Shown here piece by piece: positions 29,383-38,222 of a DNA stretch of 52,391 nt; positions within the stretch are counted from its first letter, which is position 1, and the number at the start of each line of letters is the position of its first letter. Location: contig JAOICL010000013.1 in the NCBI GenBank assembly GCA_028131545.1, forward strand, positions 1 through 52,391, given 5' to 3'. Under the pieces are notes generated by a model that was not told the origin of the DNA, did no database searches, and worked only from the letters and a program-made list of their open reading frames with translations. The position numbers and the translations under genes are program-made. Source of the DNA: Vibrio sp. Its GTDB lineage: Bacteria; Pseudomonadota; Gammaproteobacteria; Enterobacterales; Vibrionaceae.

Positions 29383-30342
29383 TTATGATAGGTTCAGTTG
29401 ATCGGTTTTATCTTTAGGGATAATAGCCCCTTTATGTTGAATAACGATTCCAGCCATCGCATTTCCTCTCTGGGAAGAGTCAACTAATGTTCCGTTATTT
29501 AAATAGCTCGATAAAAATCCGCCATTAAATGAATCACCTGCAGAGGTGGTATCCACGACATGAGAAACCGGTGTTGTTGCTACTTTTTCTGGTTTTGAGA
29601 GAGAGAAGTCTTGTACTAAGCAACCTTCAGACCCTAGTTTTACCACTGCTTTTTTAACGCCTTGTGCTTCTAAACGAGTCAAAGTGTCGTGTGGTGTTGG
29701 GTCGCCCCATAATAACGCTTCATCATCATAGGTCACTAAAGCTAAGTCACAAATTTGATATAGAGCGAGATAAGATTCTTTTACGCTGGCATTATCATCA
29801 TCTTGGGGCCACAGTGCAGGTCTAAAGTTGCTATCGAAGGCAATTTCAACCCCAGATTGACGTAACTCAGCAAGTAACCAAATAAGATCCGCTCTGTCTT
29901 CTTCAGGTAAAATAGCAAGACTAATACCGCTTAAAAAGACCATGTCGACGTCTTTAAGTTGTTGAGCAATATCGGTCATTTGTGGGTGTTGCATGAGGTA
30001 GCGAGCAGGGGATTGATTTCGCCAATACAGGAACGTTCGCTCACCGTGTTCATCAAGTTGTATTAAATATAATCCTGGCGTTCGATTTGAGTCGCGTAGA
30101 ACAAGGTTGGTATTGATTCCTTCTTGTTGCCATCGCTCGATCATCCCATGACTAATCGGGTCATTGCCTAGCGCGGTGACATATTGAATATCAATGTTGT
30201 GACTTGTTCCATTGAGTTCACATCCTCTACTGAGGTAAACAGCGGCATTGAGAGTGTCTCCTCCAAAGGTCTGAGTCATCTCCCCAAAGGGTTTTCCATT
30301 GAGCTCTATCATGCACTCGCCGATAATAGCGACTTTTTTCAT
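29383..30342 (-). CDS. kdgK: 2-dehydro-3-deoxygluconokinase (KDG kinase)
   Basis: Phosphorylates 2-keto-3-deoxygluconate to KDPG, the substrate of Eda. It is a PfkB/ribokinase-family protein with the N-terminal FGGDTLNAAVYLSR motif and the C-terminal ATP/catalytic motif DTTSAGDSFNGGFLSSYL (catalytic Asp). The start at 30342 (MKKVAIIGECMIELNG) lies six bases after GGAA and gives 319 residues; an ATG 12 bases upstream is less well placed. It is separated from the PTS gene upstream by that gene's terminator, so it needs its own promoter in 30343-30450. Confidence 0.92.
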   Translation of the reverse strand: MKKVAIIGECMIELNGKPFGEMTQTFGGDTLNAAVYLSRGCELNGTSHNIDIQYVTALGNDPISHGMIERWQQEGINTNLVLRDSNRTPGLYLIQLDEHGERTFLYWRNQSPARYLMQHPQMTDIAQQLKDVDMVFLSGISLAILPEEDRADLIWLLAELRQSGVEIAFDSNFRPALWPQDDDNASVKESYLALYQICDLALVTYDDEALLWGDPTPHDTLTRLEAQGVKKAVVKLGSEGCLVQDFSLSKPEKVATTPVSHVVDTTSAGDSFNGGFLSSYLNNGTLVDSSQRGNAMAGIVIQHKGAIIPKDKTDQLNLS

Positions 30343-30450
30343 AGTGAATTCCATTACTGTAAATCAGTTTATTTAATTATTCTTTAGCATGGTAAAGGCT
30401 GCCGAAGTCTTTCGTCCATGCATCAAACCTATTTATGATGTAGAAAGCAT

Positions 30451-30485
30451 TCTATATGAAAAAGCCCCTATATATTAGGGGCTTT
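30451..30485 (-). terminator. Terminator after the PTS EIIBC gene
   Basis: Perfect 10-bp arms (30461-30470 and 30476-30485) with a 5-base loop; reading the minus strand, a run of T follows. Confidence 0.85.
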
Positions 30486-30506
30486 ACTCTCGTTTTAGAG
30501 AAAAGG

Positions 30507-31919
30507 TTACTTCTCGAGTTTAACGAATACGCTTGTTAAGATAAACGATAACGAGAATACGCCAATCACACCTAAAATCGCTTGAATGAAGTTTTGAGTT
30601 CCGCCCGCTAAGTAAGCCGGTAAACTGAATACTGATGATAAGATATAGCTGGTTAGGTGTGTATCAATAGACACTGAAATCGCACCAACGATACCCGCTG
30701 ATAAACTCGCCATCCATAATGCTTTGGTGTATTTAGTCAATACACCAAATAATGCGGGTTCTGTAATGCCTAAAATAGCCGTCACACCTGAACCGACAGT
30801 AATCGATGATTCTTCTTTTGAAACGGTTTTCTTTTGCTTAGACCAGACAGCCATTGTTGCACCGGCGATCGCTAGGTTACCTAAACACATGATTGGCATT
30901 AATAAATCTTTACCGTATAAAGCAAAGTTATTTAAGCTGATTGGTGTCATGCTGTGGTGAATACCAAATACAATCGTGATTGGACGAGTTAAACCAAAAA
31001 CAAAGCCCGTAATCGTTGGAGAAATCTCCAGTAATGAACTGACTACCCATCCAGCGCCGTTACTTAGCCATAGTCCTGCAGGACCCACAAATGAAAGTGT
31101 GATCGTTGCTGCTGTTGCAAAGGCGATTAAAGGTGTGAATACCGGTTTTGCTGCTGCTGGGATAAATTGGTCAACAAAAGGAGTGACTTTTGAAAGTAAC
31201 CAAACCGCTAATATAGTTGGAACAATGGCACCGCCGTAACTTAATAGCTCAACAGGGATAACGCCAAACACGAGAAGTTCAGGTGTTAATTCGGCACTCT
31301 TTAATGCAGCAGCTTTATCGATAAGCTTTGGAGAGAGCATTGCAGCGGCTATCGCTAGCGATAAGTACTCATTCACTTTGAACATTTTTGCTGCTGAAAA
31401 TGCGACTAACATAGGTAAAAAGAAGAATACAGCAACAGCAATTGAGCGGAAGAAGAAGACGGTGTCAGAGGTTTCTGATAAGACATTCGTTGCAATTAAG
31501 CCCGAAAGTAATCCCATCAACATACCAGCGCCCGCAATAGCAGGAACAACAGGGCCAAAAATACCCGCAACAATGCGCATGATGCCTTGGAATGGTTTCC
31601 CTTTTTCAACAGTGATGGCTTGCTCTGGGGAAGTGGATGTTGGTAAAGCCTTGAACCATTGCTCTACATCAACACCGATAACAATTTGTGTTTGGCCATC
31701 AGAAAAGACAACGCCTTTAACACCTTTAATGCTTTCTAGCTTGGCTTTACTCGCAATCGAATCATCTTTTAATTGAAGACGAAGGCGGGTCATACAATGC
31801 GTTGCATGTTGAATGTTGTCTTGTCCACCCACAGCACTGACTAATTGCTGAATATGCTTCGGTAGAGTACTGCTATTTTTTAGGCTCTGATTTGAGCTCA
31901 TAGTTTCACTAATTGTCAT
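30507..31919 (-). CDS. PTS sugar permease, fused EIIB-EIIC (glucose/beta-glucoside superfamily)
   Basis: Imports and phosphorylates a sugar. Residues about 19-95 form the IIB domain with the phosphorylated cysteine Cys42 in HCMTRLRL; residues about 110-467 form the IIC channel with about ten membrane segments and the conserved ITEPALFGV motif near 385. There is no IIA domain, so it would depend on a general IIA such as Crr, as MurP and TreB/ScrA do. The 470-residue size matches these. Substrate cannot be read from sequence; the neighbours (kdgK, eda, a sugar-acid dehydratase) suggest a sugar acid or a derivative. The gene is divergent from the dehydratase and shares a control region with a CRP-like site. 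Confidence 0.85.
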   Translation of the reverse strand: MTISETMSSNQSLKNSSTLPKHIQQLVSAVGGQDNIQHATHCMTRLRLQLKDDSIASKAKLESIKGVKGVVFSDGQTQIVIGVDVEQWFKALPTSTSPEQAITVEKGKPFQGIMRIVAGIFGPVVPAIAGAGMLMGLLSGLIATNVLSETSDTVFFFRSIAVAVFFFLPMLVAFSAAKMFKVNEYLSLAIAAAMLSPKLIDKAAALKSAELTPELLVFGVIPVELLSYGGAIVPTILAVWLLSKVTPFVDQFIPAAAKPVFTPLIAFATAATITLSFVGPAGLWLSNGAGWVVSSLLEISPTITGFVFGLTRPITIVFGIHHSMTPISLNNFALYGKDLLMPIMCLGNLAIAGATMAVWSKQKKTVSKEESSITVGSGVTAILGITEPALFGVLTKYTKALWMASLSAGIVGAISVSIDTHLTSYILSSVFSLPAYLAGGTQNFIQAILGVIGVFSLSFILTSVFVKLEK

Positions 31920-31991
31920 CTCAAACTCTCTTATCGTGTTTGTTTTGCTGACGATAATATCGAATTACTTATAAAAACCAACTCGATAAAT

Positions 31992-32006
31992 TGTGATCTG
32001 AGTCAC
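31992..32006. promoter_or_regulatory. CRP-type operator in the divergent control region
   Basis: TGTGATCTGAGTCAC matches the TGTGA-N6-TCACA pattern of cAMP-CRP sites at nine of ten conserved positions. It lies 73 bp from the PTS start and 110 bp before the -35 region of the dehydratase gene. Confidence 0.65.
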
Positions 32007-32115
32007 CTTAAGTGGGGTTTTAAAGGCAAAAAAACTTTTTTTATACGATTGGTCTGTTTTTAGGTAGTGAATGCAAACAAAAGTAGACCAGTTATTTTTT
32101 GTCGTAAATTCCTAC

Positions 32116-32145
32116 TTGAATTCAGCCATTTTTGAGGGTTATATT
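32116..32145 (+). promoter_or_regulatory. Sigma-70 promoter of the dehydratase gene
   Basis: TTGAAT (32116-32121) and TATATT (32140-32145) are separated by 18 bases; transcription would start near 32152, about 27 bases before the ATG. Two half-sites GGTCT (32051) and AGACC (32095) upstream resemble halves of operators read by HutC-type GntR regulators. Confidence 0.45.
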
Positions 32146-32178
32146 GCGCCCAACTTCTTTTGGCATTAGGTACAAAAA

Positions 32179-33378
32179 ATGAAACCGACCATCATTACAG
32201 ACATTCGCTGTGTCATAACAAAACCCGATAGACATAATTTAATTACCGTTATTGTAGATACTGATCAAGGTGTTACAGGATATGGCTGTGCAACATTTCA
32301 GCAGCGTCCTATTGCAGTTAAGACAATGGTAGATGAATATTTGAAACCACTTGTTATGGGTAAAGATGCGAATGACATAGAAGATCTATGGCAAATGATG
32401 ACGGTGAATGCGTACTGGCGTAATGGCCCTGTGATTAATAATGCGATCTCAGGTATTGATATGGCGCTATGGGATATTAAAGCTAAATTAGCGAAAATGC
32501 CTTTGCACCAACTCTTTGGTGGAAAGGTGCGCGATGCTATTGCGACTTATACTCATGCGACCAGTGATACCCTGGAAGGGCTATACGGTGAAATTGATAA
32601 ATACCTAGAGCAAGGTTATAAACATATTCGTTGTCAGCTAGGGTTCTATGGCGGTGTACCAGAAAATTTAAAAACGACGGAAAATCCAAGAGAAGGATCG
32701 TATTACGATCAAGATCAATATGTCGAAAATACGTTAAATATGTTTGCTGCTGTGCGTGAGAAATATGGGAATCTATTTCATATCTTACATGATGTACATG
32801 AAAGACTATTTCCGAATCAAGCACTGCAATTCGCAAAAAATGTAGAGAAGTACAACCCCTATTTCATCGAAGATATTTTACCGCCAAATCAAACGCAATG
32901 GTTAGACAATTTGCGTTCTCAGTCATCAGTCTCTCTTGCTTTAGGAGAGCTGTTTAATAATCCTGCAGAATGGCAAGACCTGATCGTTAATCGCCGTATT
33001 GATTTTATTCGTTGTCATGTTTCACAAATTGGTGGAATTACACCAGCGCTAAAATTAGGTTACTTGTGCCAAAACTTTGGTGTTCGAATTGCTTGGCATT
33101 GCCCACCGGATATGACACCGATTGGTGCAGCGGTAAATACACATTTAAATGTTCATTTACATAATGCAGCGATACAGGAGCATGTTGAGTATAAAGACAA
33201 TACTCGCTCAGTATTCCCTGATTCACCAGAACCTAAAAATGGTTTCTTATATGCATTAGAGAAAGAGGGTATTGGTATTGAAATGAACGAAGAAGTTGCT
33301 GCTCATTTCCCTGTGGTCTATCGCCCACATGAGTGGACACAAAGTCGACTACCTGATGGTAGTATTCATACTCCTTAA
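32179..33378 (+). CDS. Enolase-superfamily sugar-acid dehydratase, ManD/RspA type
   Basis: A 399-residue mandelate-racemase/enolase-superfamily protein similar over its length to E. coli RspA and D-mannonate dehydratase. The metal ligands are predicted as Asp205 (HDVHERL), Glu231 (FIEDILPP) and Glu257 (ALGELF). The catalytic His307 (AWHCPPD) and the AYWRNGPV loop (about 79) are present. D-mannonate or D-gluconate dehydration would yield KDG, the substrate of the neighbouring kdgK. Many members of this subfamily have weak or no measured activity, so substrate is uncertain. It is divergent from the PTS gene and convergent with the GntR gene. Confidence 0.82.
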   Translation: MKPTIITDIRCVITKPDRHNLITVIVDTDQGVTGYGCATFQQRPIAVKTMVDEYLKPLVMGKDANDIEDLWQMMTVNAYWRNGPVINNAISGIDMALWDIKAKLAKMPLHQLFGGKVRDAIATYTHATSDTLEGLYGEIDKYLEQGYKHIRCQLGFYGGVPENLKTTENPREGSYYDQDQYVENTLNMFAAVREKYGNLFHILHDVHERLFPNQALQFAKNVEKYNPYFIEDILPPNQTQWLDNLRSQSSVSLALGELFNNPAEWQDLIVNRRIDFIRCHVSQIGGITPALKLGYLCQNFGVRIAWHCPPDMTPIGAAVNTHLNVHLHNAAIQEHVEYKDNTRSVFPDSPEPKNGFLYALEKEGIGIEMNEEVAAHFPVVYRPHEWTQSRLPDGSIHTP

Positions 33379-33413
33379 TTCATTCGTGTTTGATTTATAT
33401 AAATATAGCCGGC

Positions 33414-34137
33414 TTATCGCTGGCTATATTTGTCTCTAAAGTGAATATTATCGCTACTAAATTGGGTCTGGTAGGTACAGTGGTAATCAATATCAATGAT
33501 TTCACTGACGATAAATACTTCGCCGGATTTTAAAAAACCACGATTGGTAATGTGCATAGCGGCTGATCCACGTTTGCAACTTAAAGTGAGAGCAGCTTCT
33601 TTTGAGATGTTAATTGCACGATAGGTTGTGAGATATTTATCTATTTTTAATCCCATTTCCAATGCGTATTTTTGCAATGAATTCTCTATTTTAGATTCAT
33701 TCATTTTGGGAAATAAATACACTGGAAGTTTGGTTTCTTCTATCTGTATTGGTTTACCATCGATTAAGCGTAATCGTTTAATAAACCAAATGAAATCATC
33801 TTTTTCTAATTGAAGTGCTTGACGCTCCTGTGATGAGGTTAAGCGTTTATGCAGTTTTAATTTTTGATACGATATCTGCTCAAAACTATTTTCTGTAATG
33901 GAATTATAAATAAAAGGTTTATTGGTCGCTTCCTGTTTTATGTAATTACCGGCGCCTAAACGTATCTCAATAATTCCAATGGCTTCCAGTTTGGCAATGG
34001 CTTTGCGTATTGTTGATCGAGAGACATCATAAGCATCGGAAAGCTCTCTTTCGGGTGGTAATTTATTTGCGTACTGATTCTGATAGATTTTACTTAAAAG
34101 ATTTTCGGCAATAAATTCGAATTTTTTTTTGGGCCAT
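33414..34137 (-). pseudogene. GntR-family (HutC-type) regulator, frameshifted in an A9 tract near its start
   Basis: The minus-strand frame from about 34120 to 33414 encodes a GntR helix-turn-helix (KLPPERELSDAYDVSRSTIR, then KAIAKLEAIG) and a HutC/UbiC-type effector domain ending at the stop at 33414. It has no start codon in frame. The only well-placed start is the ATG complementary to 34135-34137 (MAQKK), behind GGGAAGCAGG, and it is out of frame by one because of nine consecutive T bases on the plus strand (34122-34130). With eight, the gene would code a continuous 240-residue regulator, the family size. As written, translation from this ATG stops after 14 residues. It probably controls the adjacent sugar-acid genes. 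Confidence 0.82.
34122..34130 (-). other. Poly-A9 tract (coding strand) at the GntR frameshift
   Basis: Nine identical bases at codons 3-6 of the regulator are the site at which start codon and body fall out of frame. The position right after the start makes it an effective on/off switch if the length varies. Confidence 0.8.
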
Positions 34138-34194
34138 CCTGCTTCCCTACATAACGAATGTGCGATCTCTCTATGAGTTCATCTTAGTATAAGG

Positions 34195-34276
34195 ATGAAA
34201 ATGACCTTATATCGTAAAGTTTCCAATAAAAGCTGTTTTGCTTCTCAGTTACTGATTCAATACAAGGTATTTTCAT
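34195..34276. repeat. Spaced inverted repeat between the GntR gene and ampG
   Basis: ATGAAAATGACCTTAT at 34195-34210 and an inverted near-copy at 34261-34276 (one base indel, one mismatch) are 50 bases apart. They could form a weak stem downstream of ampG or paired binding sites. No other element is seen in this 166-bp gap. Confidence 0.4.
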
Positions 34277-34303
34277 TCGTTCTTTAATGAATACAATCTG
34301 ACA

Positions 34304-35683
34304 TTACTCTGCGAGCATTTTCTTAAAGTGATCGCGTAATGATACAAGCATGATCAAACTTGGTACCACCATAATAGCGGTAATGGTAAAGAAGACTGAC
34401 CAAGGTGTAATGTAGCTTGCAAGAGCTGAAATACCCGACAGTGTGGTATCAAGATAATCAACCAGTTCTCCACTAAAGGAAGAGAGCGTGGTTCGACTAA
34501 AATTACCAAGTGAGGCTAATAGTGCGTATTGGGTTGCTGAAAAAGCTTGTCCAGTTAATGCTGTTAAAAAGGAAACAAAAGCAACGGTAGAGAAAGCCGT
34601 TGTAAAGTTATCGACGAGAACAGTGAATAGTAATAGATCGGTGTCAGGTCCTACGATGGCAATGGCGGTAAGCATTAGGTTACTGCCAGCCATGGCACTT
34701 CCGCCAATGAGTAGCCCTTTAACAATGCCGAATCGAGTATTGAAGGCACTACTAATTAGAGCAAAAAAGACCGTTGCTCCCCAGCCAATCAATTTAGAAT
34801 AATACCCAATGTCTTGGTTACTGAATCCAATTTCTTTATAGAAGGTAATGGACATTCGGCCTAAAAAAGCCTCTCCAATTTTGAATAGAAAGACAAAAAG
34901 CAGTAGGGTGATAGCGACTTTTACACCATTTCGGCGGAAAAAATCAAGGAAGGGTTCAAGCACGGTAACGGTGAACCAACTCAGGCTTTGAGTACCCACA
35001 ATATCACTATGACGTTGCTCGGCTTCTTTTTGTAATCTTTCTCTTTCTGTGGCGGGTTCTTTCGTCAATAACGTAAACACCATTAAGATGACGGTGATTA
35101 TAGCCATGACATAATAAACTTGATTCCAGCCATATTTATCGGCATTAGTAAAAGCGAGGTAGCCAGGTAAAGAGTAACCCGTCCACCAACCAATGGTCGC
35201 CATCGCTGAGGCTTGGGGTAATTTAGAGGTACCAGTGTTAGAAAAGGTATCGATTCGAAAGGCATCGATAGCAATATCTTTGGTTGCAGAAGCCACAGCG
35301 ATACCAAGGGCGATGGCTGATGTCATTAACAAATTAATACTAGGATCCATTTGAGTAATGGCGAGCGTTGCAATCAATATGATAGCTTGGCATAAAATAA
35401 TCCAGCTTCGGCGCTGTCCAAGCAAGGGATATAAGATAGGCAATTTGACTCGATCAACAAGAGGTGCCCATAAAAAATTAACCGCATATACAGCAAATAC
35501 ACTACCAAAATACCCAATGGCAGCTCGAGTTAAACCAGCATCAGTGAGCCAACCACTCATATTAGAGCCTATCAGTACCCAAGGGAATCCACTCGAACAC
35601 CCTAATAAGAAAACCCATAATAATCGCTTGTCTTTGTAGCTATTGAAGGTTTCTACCCAAGAGTTTTGTACATCGGTTGACAT
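34304..35683 (-). CDS. ampG: Muropeptide permease AmpG
   Basis: Major-facilitator transporter that returns anhydro-muropeptides from periplasm to cytoplasm for peptidoglycan recycling. The 459-residue product begins DKRLLWVFLLGCSSGFPWVLIGSNMSGWLTDAGL, has about 12-14 membrane segments and the family motif FLWAPLVDRVKLP near 70 and ATKDIAIDAFRIDTF near 133. It lies downstream of yajG, as in E. coli, with a cyclophilin gene between them here. In related V. fischeri, AmpG limits release of the host-active peptidoglycan monomer, so this gene matters for host interaction. Confidence 0.87.
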   Translation of the reverse strand: MSTDVQNSWVETFNSYKDKRLLWVFLLGCSSGFPWVLIGSNMSGWLTDAGLTRAAIGYFGSVFAVYAVNFLWAPLVDRVKLPILYPLLGQRRSWIILCQAIILIATLAITQMDPSINLLMTSAIALGIAVASATKDIAIDAFRIDTFSNTGTSKLPQASAMATIGWWTGYSLPGYLAFTNADKYGWNQVYYVMAIITVILMVFTLLTKEPATERERLQKEAEQRHSDIVGTQSLSWFTVTVLEPFLDFFRRNGVKVAITLLLFVFLFKIGEAFLGRMSITFYKEIGFSNQDIGYYSKLIGWGATVFFALISSAFNTRFGIVKGLLIGGSAMAGSNLMLTAIAIVGPDTDLLLFTVLVDNFTTAFSTVAFVSFLTALTGQAFSATQYALLASLGNFSRTTLSSFSGELVDYLDTTLSGISALASYITPWSVFFTITAIMVVPSLIMLVSLRDHFKKMLAE

Positions 35684-35718
35684 GTGGTTTCCTTACCAAT
35701 GAAATGATTTTATAAGGT

Positions 35719-35780
35719 CATTGGAAGCTCGGAAATGCAGAGAGCTTCCAATGTAAGATGAACCTGCTACTTTCATCTTA
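35719..35780 (-). other. Two abutting hairpins between the cyclophilin gene and ampG
   Basis: A perfect 12-bp stem (35719-35730 with 35742-35753, 11-base loop) directly touches a perfect 8-bp stem (35754-35761 with 35773-35780, 11-base loop). Together they fill most of the 107-bp gap. Neither has a T run on the transcribed strand, so they look like RNA processing or stabilising elements in the operon message. Confidence 0.65.
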
Positions 35781-35790
35781 TCCAGATTAT

Positions 35791-36342
35791 TTACTGACTA
35801 GAAATTAATGTGGCTTTTAAGATGGTAATGGGAGTCTTAGGCACATCACCGTAACGTCCTTTTGAACCCGTAGGTTGCTGAGCCATTTTTTGAATGACTT
35901 CAAATCCTTGAGTGACTTGACCAAATACAGCATAACCTGGTGGTCGTTGTGAGTAATCAAGAAAGTGATTATCGGTCAAGTTGATATAAAATTGTCGAGT
36001 AGCTGAGTTCGGGTTATTTGTTCTGGCCATGGCAATAGAAGCGGTTTTATTTGATAACCCATTACTCGCTTCATTCTTAATTGGCGGATAGGTGTTACGC
36101 ATGGTCATTGATTCGTCAAACCCACCACCTTGTGCCATAAACCCAGGTATCACTCGATGAAATATCGTACCTTTGTAACTTCCATCCTCGACATACTTTA
36201 TAAAGTTAGCGGAGCTAATTGGCGCTTTTTCTTCATTTAACTCTACGGTGAATTTTCCGAGTGTCGTTTCAAATTCGACTGTTTGCGCAGCGATAGTCGA
36301 AGTACTTAATACAGCAAGAGAGAGAGCGATAGATTTCAACAT
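35791..36342 (-). CDS. ppiA: Periplasmic cyclophilin-type peptidyl-prolyl isomerase
   Basis: Catalyses proline isomerisation during folding. The 183-residue product has a signal peptide (MLKSIALSLAVLSTSTIAAQ), so it acts in the periplasm, and the cyclophilin motifs FHRVIPGFMAQGGG, ARTNNPNSATRQFYINL and YAVFGQVTQGFEVI. Its ATG overlaps the yajG stop as TAATG, so the two are translationally coupled. Assignment to PpiA rather than cytosolic PpiB rests on the signal peptide. Confidence 0.88.
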   Translation of the reverse strand: MLKSIALSLAVLSTSTIAAQTVEFETTLGKFTVELNEEKAPISSANFIKYVEDGSYKGTIFHRVIPGFMAQGGGFDESMTMRNTYPPIKNEASNGLSNKTASIAMARTNNPNSATRQFYINLTDNHFLDYSQRPPGYAVFGQVTQGFEVIQKMAQQPTGSKGRYGDVPKTPITILKATLISSQ

Positions 36343-36917
36343 TAAAAGCGTTCCTTCATATAGTGTTGTAGTTTTTTATCTTGAGACATTTCCTTTAATA
36401 CCAAGTTCATGGTGTTATTCAACAGTTCGGAAATATCACTATTTAATGCACTTAATGCACTCGTTTGATTAGTATTACCTTTATACGTTCGAACTAATTT
36501 CCCATTAGGAGTTTCAGCGGTAATCGATAGAGTGATATTTGCGGTCATTTCATTTTCTAATACAGAGTGGCGTACCGATACCAAGGCTTCTTTTAATTCT
36601 ATTTCGATTGTATTATCACTGTGCTTTGTTGATTGATAACCCTGTGAGGCGAAATAGTTTGTGATGGTTTTTTCTAGCGTTGTTCTAATGTTTTGTTTTG
36701 CGTGTATAGGTTCAAAGCGAGACTTTCCAGTATCAATAACTGCAACATATTGAGCTTTTCGTGTATCTCGGCTGCTGATAACAATACTATGTTGTGCAGT
36801 ATTAGCGGAGGATGGAGAAATCATTTCAGGTGTAAAATCAATAAGCTGCTCTTGGGGGCTCGAACAAGCCCCTAGTAACACGACGGAAGTGGCTAAGATT
36901 AGCGCTCTGATGTTCAT
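36342..36917 (-). CDS. yajG: YajG-family lipoprotein
   Basis: A 191-residue predicted lipoprotein with lipobox LLGAC (Cys18). The mature part matches YajG in layout, with TIEIELKEALVSVRHSVLENEM and a C-terminal helical end. Function is unknown. Position between bolA/rlmG and ampG agrees with the E. coli bolA-yajG-ampG order. Confidence 0.85.
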   Translation of the reverse strand: MNIRALILATSVVLLGACSSPQEQLIDFTPEMISPSSANTAQHSIVISSRDTRKAQYVAVIDTGKSRFEPIHAKQNIRTTLEKTITNYFASQGYQSTKHSDNTIEIELKEALVSVRHSVLENEMTANITLSITAETPNGKLVRTYKGNTNQTSALSALNSDISELLNNTMNLVLKEMSQDKKLQHYMKERF

Positions 36918-36973
36918 ATATAAGATCCTTCTTTGTTGTTGCCTACTGGGTACGGTAAAACATCGTATCTACA

Positions 36974-38128
36974 TTAGGCTTTTTGTGCTTGTAAGATAAC
37001 AAACTTTTTATTCTGAGCAATCGTCGATATAGAATCATTACCAAAGAGGCGCCTTAACTTATCATCGTAGCCGAGGTGTCTGTTTCCGATCACTATTATT
37101 TTTCCACCTTGTCGTAGAACTTGCTTTGCATCACAGAACATCTGCCATGCGATATGATCGGTGATGGCTTGTTGTTGATGAAAAGGAGGATTACAGACAA
37201 TAAGGTCGGCACTTTCGGACTTAAAGCTTTCTAAACAATTATCTAATTTTCCTTGGATTTGTTCAGGCGCTACTCCATTTTTATCTCGGTTTTTTTCAAG
37301 AGATTTGACAGCCATGATGCTTTCATCGACCGATATAATCGACGCATTTTTGTTGTTTCTTGCTAATTGAATACTCAGAACACCATTTCCACACCCTAAA
37401 TCGATGATATCAAGCGGTTGATCGCTTTTTGGTAGGTGTTCAAGCAAAAAGCGAGCTCCAAGATCCAGCTTTTCTCCGGAGTAAACATTGGCATGGTTAT
37501 AGAGGGTCATATCCCATTCATCGAGAGACCACTGGGTCCATGCTTCTTGCTGTTTACTATGAGAGCCATCTGCTGTTGAAAAAACCAATCGATGTTTTTT
37601 CTTTGCAAGAGAAGTCGTTGTCGCTCCTAAGTAATTCTCAAACAGCTTTAAGGTAGAACTGTGAATCTCTTTGGCTTTATTGACGGCAATGATCGGCGTC
37701 TTTTCAGAGCATGCTTGCTGTATTTTGCTTAATTGCCATGTTAAATGGCGATTGGTTTTTGGTATTTGCATTAGCACGAGGTCGTGATCTTCAGGAAGTT
37801 CATCGATGGTCGATAATATAGTGACATTAGGGCAATTATTGATGGAAAGATTATATTCTAGGCCTTTACGAGATAAATAAGAATCAGTCATCGTTGTTAC
37901 CGCATGGCCATGAGAACTAAACCAGCAGCTTAATGCGCCAAAGTGATCATTAAGGATAACGATATTTAACGGTTTCTGAGCATCGTGTTGAGTCATGTAA
38001 TGCTCAGAAACGTATTGAATCAGGTATTCATCACCCGCATCCCAAGCCTGTAATGTTTCATTGTTTCTTTTTGGATACCGATGAAGTGTTAGTGTGGTGT
38101 TTTCGATATCAAGTTGGGTATTTATCAT
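36974..38128 (-). CDS. rlmG: 23S rRNA (guanine-1835-N2)-methyltransferase RlmG
   Basis: A 384-residue protein with two Rossmann domains. The C-terminal one is catalytic, with DLGCGNGVLSIQLA (about 244) for S-adenosylmethionine and the NPPFHQQQAITDHIAWQMF motif (about 315), which is specific to RlmG/RsmC-type guanine N2 methyltransferases. The N-terminal half is a degenerate copy. RlmG rather than RsmC is favoured by the NPPFHQ form and the last residues. It is divergent from bolA. Confidence 0.9.
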   Translation of the reverse strand: MINTQLDIENTTLTLHRYPKRNNETLQAWDAGDEYLIQYVSEHYMTQHDAQKPLNIVILNDHFGALSCWFSSHGHAVTTMTDSYLSRKGLEYNLSINNCPNVTILSTIDELPEDHDLVLMQIPKTNRHLTWQLSKIQQACSEKTPIIAVNKAKEIHSSTLKLFENYLGATTTSLAKKKHRLVFSTADGSHSKQQEAWTQWSLDEWDMTLYNHANVYSGEKLDLGARFLLEHLPKSDQPLDIIDLGCGNGVLSIQLARNNKNASIISVDESIMAVKSLEKNRDKNGVAPEQIQGKLDNCLESFKSESADLIVCNPPFHQQQAITDHIAWQMFCDAKQVLRQGGKIIVIGNRHLGYDDKLRRLFGNDSISTIAQNKKFVILQAQKA

Positions 38129-38222
38129 AATGAAGCACTCTAATTAAAGAAGGGGTATAATGGCCTTAACGCTCTGTAATAAGAGATTAAGGTATCAACG
38201 ATATTGATAAGGAATAATGATA

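Noticed and set aside
30507..31919. Naming the PTS permease as sucrose, trehalose or MurNAc specific
   Set aside because: The IIB-IIC layout fits all of these, and no hydrolase, etherase or matching catabolic gene is adjacent.
33414..33722. A separate 102-residue gene starting MYLFPK
   Set aside because: It is only the C-terminal end of the GntR regulator; the same frame stays open upstream through the helix-turn-helix.
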